A stretch of DNA of 64,000 nucleotides from Holothuria scabra (Eukaryota; Echinodermata; Holothuroidea; Aspidochirotida; Holothuriidae), in the NCBI GenBank assembly GCA_037179385.1, contig CM074181.1, forward strand, positions 50,736,394 through 50,800,393. The letters are read 5' to 3'. Below the pieces are notes generated by a model. The model had not been told where the DNA came from. It ran no database searches and saw nothing but the letters and a program-made list of their open reading frames with translations. The position numbers and the translations under genes are program-made. Below, piece after piece: positions 59,166 to 64,000 of this stretch (position 1 is its first letter; every line of letters begins with the position of its first letter).

Positions 59166-61945
59166 CATAGGCGGCGGAAGATGTATTTTATGGGGGGGGC
59201 TCAAGTTTTCGGAAGCCGACATAATAGTGACGTCGTAAGGCGTCCGTTTTTGCGCGAAGCACAAAACCGCTTCGGCGTTGGGTCCAGGGGGCCGTTTAAG
59301 GGCCCCTGGTGGGGGGGGGGCCTGGATACTTTTGTAGGGGGTGACTGGCGTTAACTATCTAAGCGTAGCGCCACAACCAGTTGGCGCGGAGCGTACAAAG
59401 AAAATTTTGGATTTAAAACCTCCAAGATGGCTGGAAATGGCATTTGCCAGGTTTATTTGTCTCTAATTCTGGTGAGAAAAGTTTGTGATTTTTCAAGATT
59501 AAACCACACTTTTGAGATACTGATAAGCTCAGCTTATTACTCCACTGGACGATGTATCCTAGGATCGCAAATCCGGAGTCCCGGTGCTGAATGTTGCAAG
59601 CAGCTGTTCCAGTGCAGGCCTGAGGAAGGTATTTCCAGAGGCGTAGGGGAGCATTTCAGTTTAAGGGCAGAAGATATTTGCCCGAAAAATGTAATTCAGC
59701 CCGTAAAACAGTCAAAGGGGAGCGCCACCAATTGTTGGTGCGGAGCGTCCAGAAAATTTGAAAATTCGTACCTCTCAGACAGTCAAAAATGACATTTTCC
59801 AGGCTTGTAAAGGGGATCCAAGCAGTCGCTTTTTAAGTTGCAATTGCAGATAAACGTACATTCGTTCCAAACTAAAATTCAACCAGAAAGACTAAGCGGG
59901 GCACCACCATTGGTTGGCGCGAAGCATACAAAACATTTTTAAATATCCGACCCCTCAGACAGTTGAAAATGGCATTTCCCGGGCTTATATGGGGATCTAA
60001 GCAGTCGCTATTTTGAGTTTCGTTTGTAAAAAATGATCACTTGAAACATAAATTCTGCTATAAAGCGGTCTAAGTGAAGCACCACCATAAGTTGGGGCGA
60101 AACGTACAGGAAATTTTGAAAAATCTGACCACTTCAGACAGTCAAAATGTCATCTCCTATGCTTATTGGGGTTCTAAGAAGTCGCTAATTCGAGGTTCTG
60201 TTCGCACAAAAAATGTTCACTTGAAACTAAAATGCTGCTAGGAAGACTATCTACGCGGGGCATCACCACTGGTTGGCGCGAAGCGACTGAAAACTTTGAA
60301 AAATCGGACCGCTGAGGCAGTCGAAAATGACATTTCCCAGGCTTATAGGGGGATCTAAGCAGTCGCTATATGATCCGAAAATCACCAGATTAAATATATC
60401 ACTACCAATCGATGAAATGGTCCCGCATATTTTCGGGGGAAAACTACAAACCGGAATTGAAAAGATGCTAATAAATTTTACTCTATTGCGGCTCTTGGCT
60501 AAATTCAATATACAGTATATTGAAAAAAATTGTGTGCCCTAACTTCCGACTATATATGATTTTAATTTTGAAAAAATTAGGCCTATGGGGATCTTAGCAG
60601 TCACTATTTTGATCAGAAGAATCAGATAAAATGTGCCACTACCACTGGATGAAATGAAGTACTATGTTTTTTCTTCTGTTAGTAACACTTACAGTAGTAT
60701 TGACTGAATTGTCACGTTACAAGGTGTGTTTAAATGAATTTTCAAGCAGACTTGCCGGAAGACATTCTCACCCTGCATCCTTAAAGTATCGAAAAACAAA
60801 TTACCCGATTTTCATAACCATTGCCCGTATTTGGCTTTAGAGCAGGATAGATGGCTAACTTTTGGGCTCCTGAACACCCACCTGTCTATCCGTTGAAGTT
60901 ATTTGGCAATTGAAAACGTCCCAGCATTTTTTTAACCTTTGCCCAAATATTTGACAATTTCGGGCAAATTTTTGCAAGACTACAGTGTGAAGTTGGGATG
61001 ATGAAAACCTTTTTTCACATTCTACCCAAATGTGTCGCAGACCTTTTGTATTTTCCATGAAAATTTTACTTTAAATATAGCGTCTTCTGTTTTTCGGCAA
61101 AGATTTGAAGCTATTAAAATAATCGGCCATTTCGGGTATTGTGTTACACACCATTTAAAAACAGTCTCAAGAATAATTGTTTCTTTTAAGCCACAGGCTT
61201 CCCAAATGTGTCGCGATTTATTTATCTCTTAAACTTTCGTAACTATGTTACCCTTACTATGATACCTTTCCGTTTTCGGGCAAATGCCTGAAAGAATTTG
61301 GATATTCGACAACTTTTCGTTGTGATTATCTATGAAGCAACGGTCATAGATTTTTCAGCTGATAGACCCAAATATTCTTCCCACCACACCAAGTACGTAT
61401 GATTTTGGAACGATTTTGTGCATCCCCAGGAATTGAAAAAATTCCTTCATGAGGTAGAAACATGCCAGATGCTAGGAACACACTTAGATCCACACCAAGG
61501 TAGCCAATTTTAGCCACTTCAAATCTGTTAGAAAATTATCCATTCTGAAACCCGACGAGTAAAAAGTCAAGAGATTCCAAAGATATGAAGCTTGTCACTG
61601 TCTACCTGAATTTATTCCGAAATTAGGAGTGTTACACAATTGCAGAATACCCTGTAACTGTTTGAAGGGCGAAAATAAACTCTCCTACAGGTTATCGTTA
61701 ATGTGGGGGTCCAGTGGGCGAAGCCCACGGAAGTTTTGCAAATATTGAACTCTGAAATATAATATTTGAGCCGAAGGAGGCCTAAATGTAATATATTGGC
61801 AACCTAAATTTATTAAATTTCTTTTGAAAAATTTATTTTGCGACATTCAGTAATAAGGGGGGGGGGGGCATGCCCCCCAAAACTCATAAAAAAATCATTG
61901 GGGGGGGGGCATTTCCACCCGGGTCCCCCGCTTCTGCCGCCTATG
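59166..61945. mobile_element. 2.8-kb TIR element, CATAGGCGGCGGAAG ends
   Basis: Ends CATAGGCGGCGGAAG and CTTCTGCCGCCTATG differ at one position and are flanked by the exact 5-bp repeat GATAG (59161-59165 and 61946-61950). G runs follow the left end and precede the right end. Tandem-like units of about 170-190 bp carry the GCACCACCATTGGTTGGCGC-type module at about 59715, 59905, 60073 and 60262. 60972-61625 is the block also found at 14836-16040. No transposase. A 5-bp duplication would fit some hAT subgroups or other families; assignment left open. Confidence 0.85.
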
Positions 61946-61957
61946 GATAGTACTTAC

Positions 61958-62130
61958 TTTTTTAATGGTGAAGGCTGAACGGTTTCCTTTGCTACTTCGG
62001 TGAGACTCCAATATGGAGATTTCATGATCGTCACCATAAACACGACACAGAAGACTAAAAGGGCTGGAAACTTTTTCCGCCGCGATGACCAGTCTCCATC
62101 TACATGCACCATCGCTATCGGTCACATATC
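61958..62130 (-). CDS. Possible exon fragment, unknown product
   Basis: The minus-strand frame reads GACRWRLVIAAEKVSSPFS, then DDHEISILESHRSSKGNR, and ends SAFTIKK at a consensus donor, AAA followed by GTAAGTA (61957-61951). The TIR element at 59166-61945 begins only 6 bp into that putative intron. No in-frame ATG; a credible acceptor was not fixed, and I recognise no domain. Could be an internal exon of an unknown gene or coincidence. Confidence 0.3.
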
Positions 62131-62990
62131 AGAGTCCCAGACTACAGAGGTATTATAGATGCCGCTAACCAGATCTAAACGGAGAAAACGGTATAAATCA
62201 TTTCTATTTACGTAGGAAGTATAGGCGATGAAGCTGTTGAAGAATGAACGCTTTAAATGTCAAGCTATAGCTCTGAACGTTAGTCCATGTTGTAATGTAC
62301 GGTTTTTTAGTCTTGCAAATAAAACATGCTCTCCAATTTACGACTGAGATGAGATGACTCTTTTGTGTGAAGCAATTTGTGTGGCAAAGATGTCCATGGA
62401 AAGTCCTGCTGGGTCGTAAACACTAGCAAAGAACAGCCCTGCTTAGATCTAGCGAACGCAAGCACACAATGTCCTTTCTGCACTTGATGTCCTTCACTTA
62501 ACTGCGGATTTGCACCAGAAAGCACAAAGACCATCGATTAGGCATTCATGACAAGTAACGTTCCATTGTGCGGATTATTGGTTAAACCAGTAAACTGTAC
62601 TGTAGCTTCCTTTGCAACTGGTCAATTTGTAAAGACTACAATCTCTTTCGAAGGGGCAGCAAGGTCAACTGAGTAAGAGCCGTTTACGTATCAGACATAC
62701 CCGTATTAGTCCTCATAAAAACAGGCTGGCGCCGGTTAGAACGGTTAATGATTTCATCTGAAAAGATACGAAAGTTGCAACAGACTACTGGCACTCAGCC
62801 TTGCATGGAAGAAAATCTTTTTGAATAATATATGTACACGCAGTTAATGGTAGAAAAATCAAATAGACAAACATTGATTTAGAGATACTACAGAACAACA
62901 TGCTCGATCGGGTTCCTTGAGTGGATAATATAAGTCACCAAGTGTCAAAGAGTGATCTGCTGTGCACCAATGTTTAAATTACCTTCATAG
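62131..62990. other. Unassigned intergenic sequence
   Basis: A minus frame of 75 codons at 62307-62534 lies upstream of the possible exon on the same strand but has no recognisable features. Not called as a gene. Confidence 0.35.
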
Positions 62991-62998
62991 CAGGGGTC

Positions 62999-63360
62999 GA
63001 AAATGTTTTAAAGCGGCCCATTTTTTCCAAACCTGTGGAGTTTTCTTCACATAGGAATGACAAATGGTCAAACTTAGACAATCCCTACATCCTACATACA
63101 AGTAACTGTTTTATGAGAGAGTCTAACGGTTCAATTATAAGGTTTTGAAAAATTTGTGACCAGACACTTTTTCAAATTTTTGAACAAAACCGTTACGTAC
63201 AAGTCAGGGCACCACAAAATTCAGTTTTAACTTGTCCTGTAACAATTGGATATGAAACTTAAGTTATTATGCTAATTATAAGCATTGTTATGTGGTGGTA
63301 ACCGTAACCCTTAAACACTCTCATTAAAATACTGATATCAACTCAATGAGCCCCTCAGGT
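62999..63360 (-). mobile_element. MITE, GGGGCTCATTGA ends, copy 3
   Basis: TTTTAAAGCGGCCCATTTTT to CAACTCAATGAGCCCCT. Interior matches copy 2 (ACTGTTTTATGAGAGAGTC, TGACCAGACACTTTTTCAAA). Confidence 0.78.
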
Positions 63361-63649
63361 ACCCGGCCGGTGCATAACCTTATTATGACCATCACCGAAA
63401 GTACTAAACTTCCAAGCACTCAGGGTTGCCAGGTGTAAAGTTCTCATGCATGGTTACCAAATCGTAGCCGAAAGGGCTCGCAATTCCCGCAGTTGGATGC
63501 CAAAGTTAACCAAAATGGAGCAAAGGTTGAAAAGGAATCTGAGGGAGACATTTCAAGTTTTCAGTTTTAAAACTTTTATTTTTCACCCATATCACACTTT
63601 GATACTACGTACAACTAACGGAAGTACTTGCGTGGTAAGGTGGTTTAAT

Positions 63650-63669
63650 CAGTGAGTTGGAACTCCCTG
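63650..63669. mobile_element. 20-bp palindrome resembling two fused TIR ends
   Basis: CAGTGAGTTGGAACTCCCTG, flanked by GTTTAAT and GTTAAAT, a 6-of-7 direct repeat. Compare 18388-18407 and the ends of 50626-52023. Confidence 0.5.
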
Positions 63670-63875
63670 GTTAAATGAACTAAAAGACTCTAAGAGAGTA
63701 ATTGCTAAAAACTTTGTTATAACATGTTATTGATGACATTCTCATGTTGCCAAAATTTTCATACCTGGATGCCAAAATAAGGGTTTGTTACCGAACAATT
63801 ATTTTTATTGTCAAGCTAGTCTCGTGGATGCCAATTTTGGACAAATTTGGCAACCAGGGGTTCTCTCTTAAAACG

Positions 63876-64000
63876 TAAGATTTAAAATATTGGAGTTTAA
63901 ATCTAAAAGAGTGGAATTAGTGACCAATCGGATGTTCGATTGGTCACTAATTCCACTCTTTTAGATTTATTTTAACTCTATAAGACTAATTTTAAATCTA
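63876..64000. mobile_element. Palindromic MITE, TAGATTTAAAAT ends, copy 2
   Basis: AAGATTTAAAATATTGGAGT at the left and ACTAATTTTAAATCTA at the right. The apex TGACCAATCGGATG / TTCGATTGGTCA matches 14032-14155. It runs to the last base of the window, so the right edge may continue. Confidence 0.8.

Overview
The window looks like repeat-dense intergenic DNA of a marine invertebrate, most likely an echinoderm. The reasons are a single-exon-type galactose sulfotransferase gene, intron-like sequence, L1/Tx1-type and CR1/L2-type LINEs, tRNA-derived SINE pieces, and a foldback transposon with the architecture described for sea urchin TU elements. Host coding content is very low: one convincing gene exon (46461-47616, minus strand) and two weak exon candidates (about 18238-18380 and 61958-62130, both minus). 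The species assignment is inference; no rRNA or mitochondrial marker is present.

Layout. 1-7.5 kb is a five-level nest. A foldback-like inverted-repeat element (arms 74-252/6818-7130 and 7200-7536) was hit by a hAT-like element (253-6809, 8-bp target duplication). That element holds a second hAT-like element (335-2165), a short hAT-like MITE (2717-3020) and a 5'-truncated L1/Tx1 LINE (3039-6610) with an exact 15-bp target duplication. 7.5-13 kb is mostly unassigned, with one SINE and a 214-bp tandem duplication. 13-20.9 kb holds MITEs, a repeat shared with 60-61.6 kb, a CR1/L2-type LINE fragment (16383-18108), a 1.6-kb TA-flanked element (18521-20125) and a hAT-like MITE (20476-20902). 23.4-29.3 kb holds a second foldback-like copy and a second, larger copy of the 335-2165 family (24943-29347), itself hit by a TA-flanked element and a LINE fragment. 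30.2-30.9 kb is an 8-bp-duplication MITE. 32.75-34.32 kb is a tandem array of 145-bp units. 35232-40396 is the foldback (TU-like) transposon.

40.4-46.4 kb holds TA-flanked MITEs and more dispersed repeats. 46.46-47.62 kb is the sulfotransferase exon. 48.5-57.5 kb carries two MITE families, a 1.4-kb element with 31-bp perfect termini (50626-52023) and a 1.46-kb inverted-repeat element (55361-56822). 59166-61945 is another TIR element with internal tandem units, and the window ends inside or at the edge of a palindromic MITE (63876-64000).

No intact transposase was found: every DNA transposon here looks non-autonomous and must depend on enzymes encoded elsewhere. Because elements are nested and several have paralogous empty sites inside this same window, target duplications and insertion order can be read directly. 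The most unusual signals are the foldback transposon, 16-20-bp palindromes equal to two fused transposon ends and flanked by short direct repeats, and a near-palindromic module shared by elements whose termini are unrelated.
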